A stretch of 30,704 nt of DNA. It comes from Gracilaria caudata. Its lineage: Eukaryota > Rhodophyta > Florideophyceae > Gracilariales > Gracilariaceae. The notes beneath the pieces were generated by a model. The model was not told the origin of the DNA, searched no databases, and was given only the letters and a program-made list of their open reading frames with translations. Location of the stretch: contig JASCIV010000223.1 in the NCBI GenBank assembly GCA_030374735.1, positions 1 through 30,704 of the forward strand. The letters are read 5' to 3'. Below, piece by piece: positions 1 to 8,606 of the stretch. A program made the translations under genes and the position numbers. The first letter of the stretch is position 1; each line of letters opens with the position of its first letter.

Positions 1-27
1 TCGCTGCCCCACCCTTCGCCCCCTCGC

Positions 28-843
28 ATGGCTCCGCAGCGGCTCAAAGTCGAAATCAACGCCGGAAAGGGCATTGGCGGCGTCTACCCCTTCGCCGTCG
101 CCTGCTTCGACGGCGACATCTCGCACGAGCTGTACAAGTCGAAGGCAACCACAACCCAATCCGATGGACTCGCTGTCTGGAACGAGTCCTTCACCATCGA
201 CCTCGCCCACGAGATGAAGGCCTTCGACGCCGGCAATCGCCCGCAGCCAAAGTATCTCACCCTCTTCCTTTTCGACACCGGCTCCCAGGGCATTCCGTCG
301 CTAGGGTCCGCTGGCATTCTGCTCTCCAACGTGCGCGAGAAGGGCCGGTCGGGCGGCGACTTCCCCGTGGTCAACGGAACCGGCTCCCTTGCGCTCGTCG
401 CCGTGCTGGATAGGAACGAAAAGGAGGGCTTCTTTCACTCCGAAGAAGGCTTCCTTCACTCCAATGCCGCCAAGGTTACTGGCGTCGTTGCGGGGGCCAC
501 CGCCGCCGCGGGCTTGGGTGCTTTGGCGTTTAACAAGATCAAGCAGAAAAAGAAGAAACGCGCAGAGGAGGAAGAGCAAGAACCTCTACAAGATGATCAG
601 TACGCGGCAGAGAATCGTGAACACGAACAGGCCCAACAAGCTGCCGCCGCCTGGGGGGACAGCTCAGATGAAGAAGAAGCCGTGCACGCAGGCCAGGCTG
701 GTGATACATATGCACAACAAGCCCATGCTCCTGCTCCTGCATACCATGCTCCTGGAGCTTATCACGCTCCTGGAGCTGCTTATGCTTCGGGCAATGTGCA
801 CGGCGTGGACGGCGAAGACGACGAAGACGACGAGGATGAATGA
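28..843 (+). CDS. C2-domain membrane-associated protein with acidic tail
   Basis: 271 residues from the first ATG. Residues about 5-130 read as a C2 beta-sandwich: an LKVEINAGKGIG start, a VWNESFTIDL strand typical of C2 domains, and an FLFDTGS strand. C2 domains bind membranes or partners, often with Ca2+; the usual cluster of Asp ligands is not obvious, so Ca2+ binding is uncertain. Residues about 150-172 form a Gly/Ala-rich hydrophobic stretch followed by a Lys/Arg run (KQKKKKR), which may be a short membrane anchor with a basic stop. The tail is Glu/Gln-rich, contains two YHAPGA-type repeats and ends in an Asp/Glu run. This layout recalls plant SRC2-like C2 proteins, but I cannot assign an orthologue. 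The gene starts 27 bp from the window edge, so its promoter is not visible. The domain call is inferred from sequence pattern only. Confidence 0.72.
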   Translation: MAPQRLKVEINAGKGIGGVYPFAVACFDGDISHELYKSKATTTQSDGLAVWNESFTIDLAHEMKAFDAGNRPQPKYLTLFLFDTGSQGIPSLGSAGILLSNVREKGRSGGDFPVVNGTGSLALVAVLDRNEKEGFFHSEEGFLHSNAAKVTGVVAGATAAAGLGALAFNKIKQKKKKRAEEEEQEPLQDDQYAAENREHEQAQQAAAAWGDSSDEEEAVHAGQAGDTYAQQAHAPAPAYHAPGAYHAPGAAYASGNVHGVDGEDDEDDEDE

Positions 844-1039
844 GCTCTGCTTTTGAATCGGCCTTACTGCGTTTTGCATGCGTTTCGGCTTGTATTGTAT
901 GCACACATCAATCTTGTTTACACATATTTCTTCTTGGCTAGATTTGGTACGTCTTCCGCTAGTTTCCTTTCATCTTTCATAAACTCTTCGCGCGCGCTTT
1001 CTGGCGTCACTGCACATAGCATCAACACCAAAAAACTTC

Positions 1040-1387
1040 TTACAATTGTTCTCGACTCACCGCGCATTCATCCTTACACTCGGTACGGCACTGGGATCGT
1101 TCCTTCGCCATCCCCGCTTTTGGCGTAGTACAATCGTACAAGCATTGTGACAAACAAAGTTGATATCCTTTTGCGTCCTTTGAACCACGTTCTCCTTTCT
1201 TTGGCTTCTTTTCATCTTCTGCCAGTGCTCGTCGCGGAGATATCGCGGAGCCGATTCCCACGCCTGTCAGCAGCGTCAACAACTCCCGGCGCGAGAACGC
1301 TGCTGAGAAGGTGGCGAATGCGGGTTGATTTTGTTTTGACGGTCCTTGATGCATGTTGGCATGCCGTCTTGAAAGAGAACTATTCAT
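1040..1387 (-). CDS. Small thylakoid-lumen protein with Tat-type signal and twin Cys motifs
   Basis: 115 residues. The first about 32 residues are rich in Ser, Arg, Gln and Ala with few acidic residues, as in a plastid transit peptide. Then comes FSRRELLTLL and a hydrophobic stretch ending ISPRRALA before the acidic residues ED. A twin arginine followed by a hydrophobic core and an AxA-type cleavage site is the signature of thylakoid lumen targeting through the Tat pathway. The mature part is about 60 residues, very charged, with two CxxxCxxxC groups (CLSQCLYDC and CRTECKDEC). Paired CxxxC motifs usually form disulfide-linked helical hairpins, which would suit the oxidising lumen. I do not recognise the specific family or function. 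The frame stays open upstream of this ATG but has no earlier ATG. Lumenal location is inferred from the signal. Confidence 0.7.
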   Translation of the reverse strand: MNSSLSRRHANMHQGPSKQNQPAFATFSAAFSRRELLTLLTGVGIGSAISPRRALAEDEKKPKKGERGSKDAKGYQLCLSQCLYDCTTPKAGMAKERSQCRTECKDECAVSREQL

Positions 1388-1610
1388 GTTCCGGTCAGCG
1401 TTCGGTCCGGAGAATGTGAGGCTCCACAGAAGGATGATTACCGGATCTGGGCAGCTCGGGACGCAGATCAGAAAGCGCTTGATCTGCCACAGCCCTCACC
1501 GCTGCTGCTCCGCCCGTTTATGCAGAATCTGAAGGGAGATTGAGTCCGTGTAAGCTTGACATTATTACAGCGGCTTCAATTTCAAATTTGAATATGCGCC
1601 TCAAACTTAT

Positions 1611-1676
1611 GAGGTTGAAGCTTTGAAGCTCAAAGGCTTTGAAGCTCAAAGGCTTTGAGCTTCAAAGCTTAACCTC
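1611..1676. repeat. Hairpin with 16-bp tandem duplication
   Basis: Left arm 1611-1635 pairs with right arm 1653-1676 with a single bulged base. The 16-bp unit gctttgaagctcaaag occurs at 1620-1635 and again directly at 1636-1651. It lies immediately before the larger foldback and may be part of the same element. Confidence 0.85.
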
Positions 1677-1680
1677 AGAG

Positions 1681-1859
1681 TATAAAGATGATCTATAAAG
1701 AAGGGTAGAGAGGGAGTGGATTGGACGCAATGTAACCTTATGATTAAGCTTTAACTCAAAGATTCACACTCAAAGACTCACAGACTCACTGCTTAATCAT
1801 AAGGTTACATTGCGTTGAACCCACTCCCTCTCTACCCTTCCTTATAAATCATCTTTATA
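1681..1859. repeat. Long inverted repeat (foldback, MITE-like)
   Basis: A 68-bp left arm (1681-1748, starting tataaagatgat) is the reverse complement of the right arm (1792-1859) with five mismatches. The 43-bp loop (1749-1791) contains short direct repeats of an actcaaagattcac type. No transposase is encoded. The size, long terminal inverted repeats and lack of coding capacity suit a foldback element or MITE; no clear target-site duplication was identified. A small-RNA precursor is the other possibility, since the transcript would fold into a near-perfect hairpin. Confidence 0.85.
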
Positions 1860-2171
1860 GCTCCTTTTGTGCGAGTCTTCCAAGTTGGGAAAAGAACTGC
1901 CACTGGATCGATATCAAACACGAAAAACCAGTCCAATGCTGCCCATCTCGGAAACGCACAACACAGTCTTAGTAAGAAGAGTGTAGAAATAAGCACCTGA
2001 AGACAGAGACGACTCCGACTTCAGAGGCTGGTGGGTGATCGCTGAAGAGGAACTGGGTTACGCACCTGGAAAGTGCGCTTTACATTGCAACTTTGGCCCC
2101 TTCAAAAGCGAAAGTGAGGTACGTGAACTGGGACTTGACAGAATAATGGAAGCATCAGCATTTTATGTTCT

Positions 2172-3578
2172 TCATTGAAGGCGCCAAACTAAGAGACATA
2201 TTGTTCCAACCAAAGCATAATACTCCCACCATCCTTTGGGAGGAGTGGGAACTAATTCGAATTCCCTCTGTCCCCTTCGCAGAACAAGGTCAACGCTGTC
2301 CAGAAACTGTGGAATAAAATCATCCCCGTTAGGTAGAATACGATGCCCGTTTTCCGTAGGACAGTGCTCACTGTTCTCCACAATGACAACTGGCACTTCT
2401 GGGCATTTCTTCCATACCTTTTTCAGACACTCTCGAACTCGACGTATCTGGTCAAATGTCCACACCTGGTAGCTCATCTCTCCCGGAGGATACGAATAAC
2501 CGTGGGTGAGAATGACAATCATTCGATAAAACATATCGTTTCCAAACAAAATTCGCAGCTTGCGAACATGTTCACGACAAAGTTTCTCACAAAAGTCATC
2601 CAATCGTTCTACAAGAAGAACGATTCGAGGATGCTCTCCCTGTATGTCACGTTGAACCTGTGCCAGTTTTCCAAACTCGTACAAAACTACCTGGTTGTTG
2701 CGATCTAGATGATCGAATGCGGTATTCATTTCTGGTAGTTCCAGGAACGAAAGAACCACATCGTCAACCTTTACGTGTGCAAGTTGGGCTTTTGTTGATC
2801 CGAAAGGGACATTTTCTTCTAATGGAAAGCTTGGCCAGTTCACCACAGCCAAATGACGCCTTTTTTGAGCATCAGCATGCTCTTCCGCAGTCATATTCTC
2901 TGGCGAACGTAGGTAAGACAATGCATGTGACGATGAAAACAGCTTCCGACAAAGAAGGGTTCGAACAGTCTCAGACTTGCCGCTTCCTTGAGTTCCAGCC
3001 ACGGCAAACATGCAATGGGACCCAACCAGACGAGCAACACGACGAGCTGTAGCATCACCTTCCCAGCTCTCATTCTTCATGACATCACGCCAGTGGGTCG
3101 GTTGCGTAGCACCACATTCTTCGAGACATGCATCCCACTGTTCTCGATCTGTGAAGCGCGCAAGATGCGCAACAGCACATAAGAGTTTTGGCCAATTGCG
3201 CTCGAACCGTATATCAGACAAAGAAGGAAGGTTATCTAGTTCAATCTCTGCATACTTTGCCCCCTCCGCAAACATTCTGTACCTTTTTCGATAACCGTCA
3301 ATGTGGTCTTTAGCGCCGAGGATTTTGCATAGTCCCATACAGGAACGTAAGTCTTCAAGAGATAGTTCACGCTGCGCCAACCATGTGCGCGTCGCGTTCA
3401 GCAATGCTGCATTCGGAACCGGTCCCAGAATTTGATATGTATCCGGTTGTCGTTGCAAAGGATCAGATGCTAGTTCTTCGCTTGGGAACCCTTCATCCAG
3501 TTCTGGTACTTGACAACTTCGCGAGGGCAGTAACGTCGCAAAAACCTTGCCTTCGTCAATCTCGTCTTCTGAAGCCAT
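2172..3578 (-). CDS. Toc34-like plastid outer-envelope import GTPase
   Basis: 468 residues, ATG start. The Walker A/G1 motif GTQGSGKS is at about residues 195-202. The C-terminal half follows the Toc34/Toc159 G-domain: a VLLVERLDD strand, an LRILFGNDMFYRMIVILTHG-type segment at about 342-360 (TOC proteins use LTH rather than TKxD), a PPG loop, then PVVIVENSEHC and LPNGDDFIPQF, which match the characteristic TOC VENSxxCxxN and LPNGxxWxP signature. A hydrophobic helix (YYALVGTICLLVWRL, about 453-467) at the extreme C-terminus would make it tail-anchored with the GTPase facing the cytosol, as in Toc34. Such receptors recognise transit peptides at the plastid surface. Unusual points are a roughly 190-residue N-terminal extension and a poor G3 motif (LELPEMN in place of DTPG). 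A more general AIG1-type GTPase is the alternative. Confidence 0.75.
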   Translation of the reverse strand: MASEDEIDEGKVFATLLPSRSCQVPELDEGFPSEELASDPLQRQPDTYQILGPVPNAALLNATRTWLAQRELSLEDLRSCMGLCKILGAKDHIDGYRKRYRMFAEGAKYAEIELDNLPSLSDIRFERNWPKLLCAVAHLARFTDREQWDACLEECGATQPTHWRDVMKNESWEGDATARRVARLVGSHCMFAVAGTQGSGKSETVRTLLCRKLFSSSHALSYLRSPENMTAEEHADAQKRRHLAVVNWPSFPLEENVPFGSTKAQLAHVKVDDVVLSFLELPEMNTAFDHLDRNNQVVLYEFGKLAQVQRDIQGEHPRIVLLVERLDDFCEKLCREHVRKLRILFGNDMFYRMIVILTHGYSYPPGEMSYQVWTFDQIRRVRECLKKVWKKCPEVPVVIVENSEHCPTENGHRILPNGDDFIPQFLDSVDLVLRRGQREFELVPTPPKGWWEYYALVGTICLLVWRLQ

Positions 3579-5462
3579 TCCGACGTGCGTGCTTAAATCC
3601 TAACTCATTACGAGTAGTTATGGAACTTGTAGACTTGGAAGTTTTGATAAAGAAACGACGTTAACTGAGCTCCCGTTTTCTTTGCTGATACGAAGAAAAA
3701 GCCTGAAAGGCTAGTCAACCACAGATATTTGTCAGAGCATTTCTGAATAGAAACAAAAAGAAGGCCTTGGACTACAATTGTTGAAGGCGTTGATCCATGC
3801 TCCTGCCCACTAGTGCAAAAAGAGGGACCCAGAAAGCTTAATTTTCGTTAATTCTTTGGACATGGCTGGTCTTCGCAATTGCTATAAAACCACCGAAGTC
3901 GACGGCGACCAGCTCGTCTTCGAAGAAAGAGGTAGATCAAAAAGTACGGCTTCCGATCTTACGCCACGGCGGAAACCCACTCCATGAGTTTTCGCTGCAA
4001 ACGGAGAGCCAAGAAGAACACAACTGCGATCAAAAGGAAGTTGACCGGGTCACACAATGTGCGGTTGACGTCGACATCGATCGTACATACTCCTCATCCG
4101 CTCGTTCCTTGCCACGGTTGAGCACGATTCGAAACTGTTGCAAGATTAATAGTTTTCGATGGAAGCCGTGGCTTGCAAGTCAAACACTACAGATGATAAT
4201 CGTGAAGACTATCTCCTAAAAATCCTCGTGGTGGCGTAATTGCACACCTTTATCTTGGACTGTAGAGCGCCCAGTGTCCGACGTTCACGGCTTCAGCTCA
4301 GGTTCATGCTTGTATCCGCCCTCTGTGCGCCAGGCGAGTCACTCGAATTACGCACCGGTTGTGGCATCGTAATCATGGTCATTACGGGTGTCACAACCTT
4401 TTGTTTGAAGGGTGCGGTAACCCCAGCCGGTTTCCGCTGAAGAAATTGTTGCCTCAATGCCTTAAGTCCCTTGTTTTCATATCTGTCTCTGTCCTTTACA
4501 GGCGAAAAAACCTCTTGTCGCGAGGTTGCAATAGAATTCAGCAGGGAGCGACTAGCTTAAGTGTTCCACCTTTCTGCCAATGGAGAATGACCACAGGGTG
4601 TCAAACTCTTCTATCAAGGCAAGGAACACGTTTTTGGTGTTTCATCTTCGGTCAAGTTGATGGCGATGATGTAGCAAACGCCATCTGATCATTGTGCCGA
4701 CACATTCTATGGGACAAACAAGTTGCCATGTTCAAGATTGCGTGCTCGTCGCAGACGAACCATCGGCATCATACGGAGAATGGGTTGACTAATGCCGACT
4801 TTTGCGTACCTTGATACATGTTTTTGTAGTACGATTCTGGCAGCATCATTCTGGCTGCTTGAGTCAGCAGTGCTGACGTGTCGAGGTACAGCTACCGGTA
4901 CGCGTACACGTAAAGGTTTTTGAGCATAATATCTACGTGAATAAATGCCAGCATCGCACATGATCCGGAGTCCGGATTCCGGACGTGACGTAACGCTCCA
5001 CGGTGCGAACATAGAACCGTGCCCCCGCACACCTCGGGTTCTCTGTCCCCCAAGAACGAATAAAGGACAGATCCGTCCTGTGAAAAACATGTCCCTTGTC
5101 AAATATTAGTATTCTGCGCTGCATCTGGTTTGGCATCAAAAGCATCTTTTGGCCCAATCCACAGCGTCGAGTATATCATTAAAGGAACTGGATACGAAGC
5201 CACTGCGAGTCCAGTTTGCGACAGACAAGGCGTTCGACTGCACCATAGTTCTCTCCTCATTTTGCAGTACCACTATAGGTTTACGTTGAAACTGAAGCAC
5301 TGTCGCAATCGTACAACAATCGCTGCGCAGCTTTGGCTAAGCCCATCTTGGGCTGTCTGAACGACATCTCCTTTCATCGGAGTTGATGTTGCAGACGTTG
5401 ACCCGGAAACCATTGGACATTGCAGATTGAACTGATAACACTTTGTGGTTTGGCTCTGCAAA
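3579..5462. other. Long spacer without a recognised gene
   Basis: Nearly 1.9 kb without a convincing gene. A 41-codon ATG frame (3862-3987) overlaps a 125-codon stop-free stretch in another frame (3842-4219) that lacks an early ATG; the latter encodes a hydrophobic start (ILWTWLVFAIAI) then a charged segment and could be an exon fragment. A minus-strand frame at 4707-5090 (127 codons from its first ATG) shows no family signature. No tRNA boxes or repeats were seen. The last part must carry the promoters for the lipase (+) and, at the other end, the Toc34-like gene (-). Confidence 0.4.
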
Positions 5463-7160
5463 ATGGATGATCCAGCTCCGGAGGAGACTGCTTGTGAACC
5501 CGGTGCTTCAGAGTCGTATTCCATGCTGAATCATCGTCGCAACGCCATCGAAATATCGGATTTCAACTCTTTGCCCCTCGAATACGACCTCGCTACTCTG
5601 GAACCACCAGTTGATGATGACCGTCGAAGTCAACGCTGGCTGGCCTTCCTCATTCTACCCGGCCGCATTGCATTCGGCGCTTTGAGCTATGTCGCTGGTG
5701 TTGTACTTGTGAAGCGAGCGACTAACTCCAAGGTGGCCTCCATTTTTGGAGGCATTCTTTCCTTATTTACCGGTCAAATGATTGTGTCATACGGCGGAAA
5801 ACGAGCACAGGAGATGCTCGATAATGAAAAAGAACGAGCTGCACTCGTTCATTTGCAACGAATGGCCTGGTTTGAGGCGGTTCAGGCGATTGGAAAGATC
5901 ATAGACAAGTTTCAATGTAGTCTCCCCCGACCCGAGAGGCTCCATCACGTTTACTATGATGTGTCATTTGCACGAATGCTGCATGAGAACCGAAGTCATG
6001 AATTAATGCGGCTGGGGAGGGAAGCGACACAAAGCTCCCTTGATATTCTTATTCGGGGACGCCACTATGTTGATTTTGCAGTGGCAGGTTACGGCTATAT
6101 TATGCTGCAAAGCGGTGGAATTGTGGAGTCATCCTACCTCCCAAGCGTTCAAGGTTTTCGCGGAATTGACGTCGCCAAGTATATGCTACGTCTGGAAGAG
6201 CATCAAATTCTGGTTTCACACCTGGATGGGGAACACATAAACGTTCCCCGACATCTTGTTGCTCTTGATGAAGTTTACAAGTCTGTAGTCATCTCCATTC
6301 GCGGGACGAGCTCCATTAGCGATCTTATTACGGATCTCTTATGTGAGAACACTCCCTTTGCTGGGGGCTACGCACATAGCGGTATGAAGGATGCCGCGGA
6401 AGCGCTGTACACTAGTCTTTTGCCTACATTACGCGCGGCTGGTTTAAGATTTCCACGCTACTCTATAGTAGTGACAGGTCACAGTCTTGGGGGTGGGGTT
6501 GCAATTCTCTTGACCAAACTTCTTCTCATGAACGGTTTCACCGACGTGAGATGCTATGCTATGGCCCCATGTCCAGTATTTGGTCCAAAGCACAAGATAG
6601 ATTCAGACTGGAGCGATGCTATTGAGTGTTTCATTCACGCTGATGATATTGTTCCCTCGCTTTGTTTTGACTCGGCACGCAATCTCTTTCTCCAGCTTGA
6701 TTATCTACACCACCTTCCACTCTCAATCGAAGAAAAGAAAGAGATTATAGCGAACAAGGATGTGAAGAAGCTACAAGAATGTTGCTCAAGCCATGGACGA
6801 GTCATGCAGAGCGAGCAAGGTGATTCAAGACCACTGTATCTCCCTTCTCATCATGGAGTTCATTGGTTATTGCCCGAGACAAACGTTGGAATGGCGGATC
6901 GCAAAAAGAGACGCGAAACGTCAAGAACTGGTAGAGAGCCAGCTCCAGCCTACGTTGCGACAGAGGAATATAGAAGTCAAGTGGTGAACCCGCGACTCCT
7001 CGAACAGATCCTAGTCACCCCAGAGTGCATCAACTCGCATTTCGCAGAAAGTTACGTGACTGCATTTGCTGGTCTGAAGCTTCCCGCCCGCAAAGAGCGA
7101 TCAGAAGCCCCAGAGCGCCCAGATTATACTAGATCATGGTATTCCAGAGAGCTTGGGTGA
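5463..7160 (+). CDS. Class-3 (DAGL-like) lipase, membrane-anchored
   Basis: 565 residues. The ATG at 5463 has a good context (aaaATGg); the frame opens 18 bp earlier only with GTG. Alpha/beta-hydrolase of the fungal lipase/sn-1 diacylglycerol lipase type: an SIRGTSS oxyanion-region strand, nucleophile elbow GHSLGGG with catalytic Ser at about residue 341, and the IHADDIVPSL segment supplying the catalytic Asp (about 395). A catalytic His is expected downstream; HH and H residues occur there but I cannot pick one. N-terminal hydrophobic segments at about 57-105 suggest one or two membrane helices or a hairpin, so it probably acts on acylglycerols or galactolipids at a membrane. The C-terminal about 80 residues are charged and Arg-rich. 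It converges with the FBPase-like gene, leaving a 201-bp gap. Confidence 0.85.
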   Translation: MDDPAPEETACEPGASESYSMLNHRRNAIEISDFNSLPLEYDLATLEPPVDDDRRSQRWLAFLILPGRIAFGALSYVAGVVLVKRATNSKVASIFGGILSLFTGQMIVSYGGKRAQEMLDNEKERAALVHLQRMAWFEAVQAIGKIIDKFQCSLPRPERLHHVYYDVSFARMLHENRSHELMRLGREATQSSLDILIRGRHYVDFAVAGYGYIMLQSGGIVESSYLPSVQGFRGIDVAKYMLRLEEHQILVSHLDGEHINVPRHLVALDEVYKSVVISIRGTSSISDLITDLLCENTPFAGGYAHSGMKDAAEALYTSLLPTLRAAGLRFPRYSIVVTGHSLGGGVAILLTKLLLMNGFTDVRCYAMAPCPVFGPKHKIDSDWSDAIECFIHADDIVPSLCFDSARNLFLQLDYLHHLPLSIEEKKEIIANKDVKKLQECCSSHGRVMQSEQGDSRPLYLPSHHGVHWLLPETNVGMADRKKRRETSRTGREPAPAYVATEEYRSQVVNPRLLEQILVTPECINSHFAESYVTAFAGLKLPARKERSEAPERPDYTRSWYSRELG

Positions 7161-7361
7161 AGGAAAGTGGAGCAACCACTAGATGCGTCGTGCAGCCTTT
7201 CTTTTTTATATGCTAACTTCATCTCTGTATAATATTCCTGACGTATACGTAAGGAATGAAACCAGACTCAACACAACATTCATTGATACTCCTTATTTTG
7301 CAATGATAGTTTCATGTAATACTTTTCACAATATTCTGCTATCATACACTATGTAACAAAG

Positions 7362-8606
7362 TTATCCTATATGGAAACACATGATGCCATCGTCAATAAC
7401 TTCAGACGGCTTAGTAGGATCCTCGCTCGGCATCTTCCTTTTCTTCTCCTCTCTGCTAAGCGTGCGCCTAAGCATGAACATAGGATCCTGATCTGAACGG
7501 CCCCAAGGAGCCTTCTTGTTGTAGAAGCCGGTAGCGAAGTTGACGTCATCCTCGCTACCCAGGAATACTGGCACTCTGGTATGAATGGAGTCCGGTACGA
7601 TGTCTATTATGTGCTCTGTACCGGTACTCGCTTGTCCGCCGGCTTGAGTCACCAAGTAGGCCATCGGTCCAGCTTCGTACAACAGCTTGAGTCGTCCATT
7701 TGGAAAGCCTCGCTGGTGAGGGGGGTACATGAATATGCCGCCCTTCTTGAAAGTGCGATGTATGTCAGCTACCATTGAGCCTATATATCGACACGTTCTT
7801 GCGCGACCGTCGATTGAAGGTTCAGCCTTCAGACATTTGAGCATTTCTTGCGTTTCCATGTCGTACTCTGATGTGTAGCCCTCGTTGATGGAGTAGATAG
7901 CGCCCGAGAACGGGATGGTGATGTTGCTCTCGGTGAGTATAAATTCGTTCAAACTGTTATCTAGTACAAACTGCTGTACACCATATCCCGCAGAAAACAT
8001 GAGAACAGTACATGCACCATACAGCGCGTAGCCAGCAGCCACAAGATTTCTAGCCGGCTGCATGACATCAGCAGCTCCTGGATTACCTCCACTGAGCTGT
8101 CTAAATATGCCGAAGATGGCTCCCATATTCTGTGCAGGTGGATCTGAAAGCCCCGTGAGAGGATCGAATACAACGGCATATTTACCTGCCATATCCGCTT
8201 GAACAATGACAGGGTCTGGTAATTCCTCGGACACCAACACGCAACTACGTTGCGAGTAAAGCAAAGCGTTTATCCATATCTGGTTGGCGCGCGAGTTGAG
8301 CTGTTGACAAAGGCGGCGTGATCCTGCAGCAATGTCATCCACCTCTTCTGCCGGTATGGTCACTTCCGCACCTGGAATACCTGCCGAACGAACAAGGGAA
8401 CCAACGCTTTTTACGGCTAGTTTGATGGATTGTAGGAGGGTTATGAGGTCCAAAACACCATCTTGCCCGCCTGTTTTGGAGATGTCCGGTACGGAGTGTC
8501 GCACCTCACCTTCAAGAGAGTTAACGCGCTCTCGAGCGACGTTGAGGAGATACTGGGTGAGCGTAGTGCCCACGACCGCGGCTTCCTGCGGTTCTGGTGC
8601 GGGCAT
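7362..8606 (-). CDS. Fructose-1,6-bisphosphatase family protein with altered metal site
   Basis: 414 residues from the ATG at 8606; the frame extends 5' only through a TTG. The FBPase fold is clear: TLTQYLLN near the start, LVSEE, KYAVVFDP, IFGIFRQLSGG, QPARNLVAAGYALYG, YPPHQRGFPNGRLKLLYE and GPMAYLVTQAGGQASTG. FBPase removes the 1-phosphate of fructose-1,6-bisphosphate in gluconeogenesis or the Calvin cycle. The canonical DPLDGSSN motif is here DPLTGLSD (about residues 148-155): the second Asp, a metal ligand (Asp121 in mammalian numbering), is Thr151, and the first Ser of the SS pair is Leu. The SEE and LLYE acidic ligands remain. Activity may therefore be reduced, altered or absent. With this start there is no obvious transit peptide, so cytosolic is likeliest. 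A divergent paralogue is more probable than the sole housekeeping enzyme. Confidence 0.9.
   Translation of the reverse strand: MPAPEPQEAAVVGTTLTQYLLNVARERVNSLEGEVRHSVPDISKTGGQDGVLDLITLLQSIKLAVKSVGSLVRSAGIPGAEVTIPAEEVDDIAAGSRRLCQQLNSRANQIWINALLYSQRSCVLVSEELPDPVIVQADMAGKYAVVFDPLTGLSDPPAQNMGAIFGIFRQLSGGNPGAADVMQPARNLVAAGYALYGACTVLMFSAGYGVQQFVLDNSLNEFILTESNITIPFSGAIYSINEGYTSEYDMETQEMLKCLKAEPSIDGRARTCRYIGSMVADIHRTFKKGGIFMYPPHQRGFPNGRLKLLYEAGPMAYLVTQAGGQASTGTEHIIDIVPDSIHTRVPVFLGSEDDVNFATGFYNKKAPWGRSDQDPMFMLRRTLSREEKKRKMPSEDPTKPSEVIDDGIMCFHIG

Larger units (their letters stand above)
1388..2171. other. Non-coding spacer with foldback repeats
   Basis: No gene recognised. The middle holds two hairpin-forming repeats, annotated separately. 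There are consensus-like splice signals: GTAAGC at 1550, a TATAG ending at 1860 exactly at the foldback edge, and GTAAGA near 1973. Short open stretches on the + strand either side of the foldback keep phase if 1550-1860 is removed, but no ATG leads cleanly into them, so no CDS is called. Confidence 0.5.

Noticed and set aside
4707..5090. Minus-strand frame of 127 codons
   Set aside because: No motif, hydrophobic core or codon pattern that supports coding; longer version begins with TTG.
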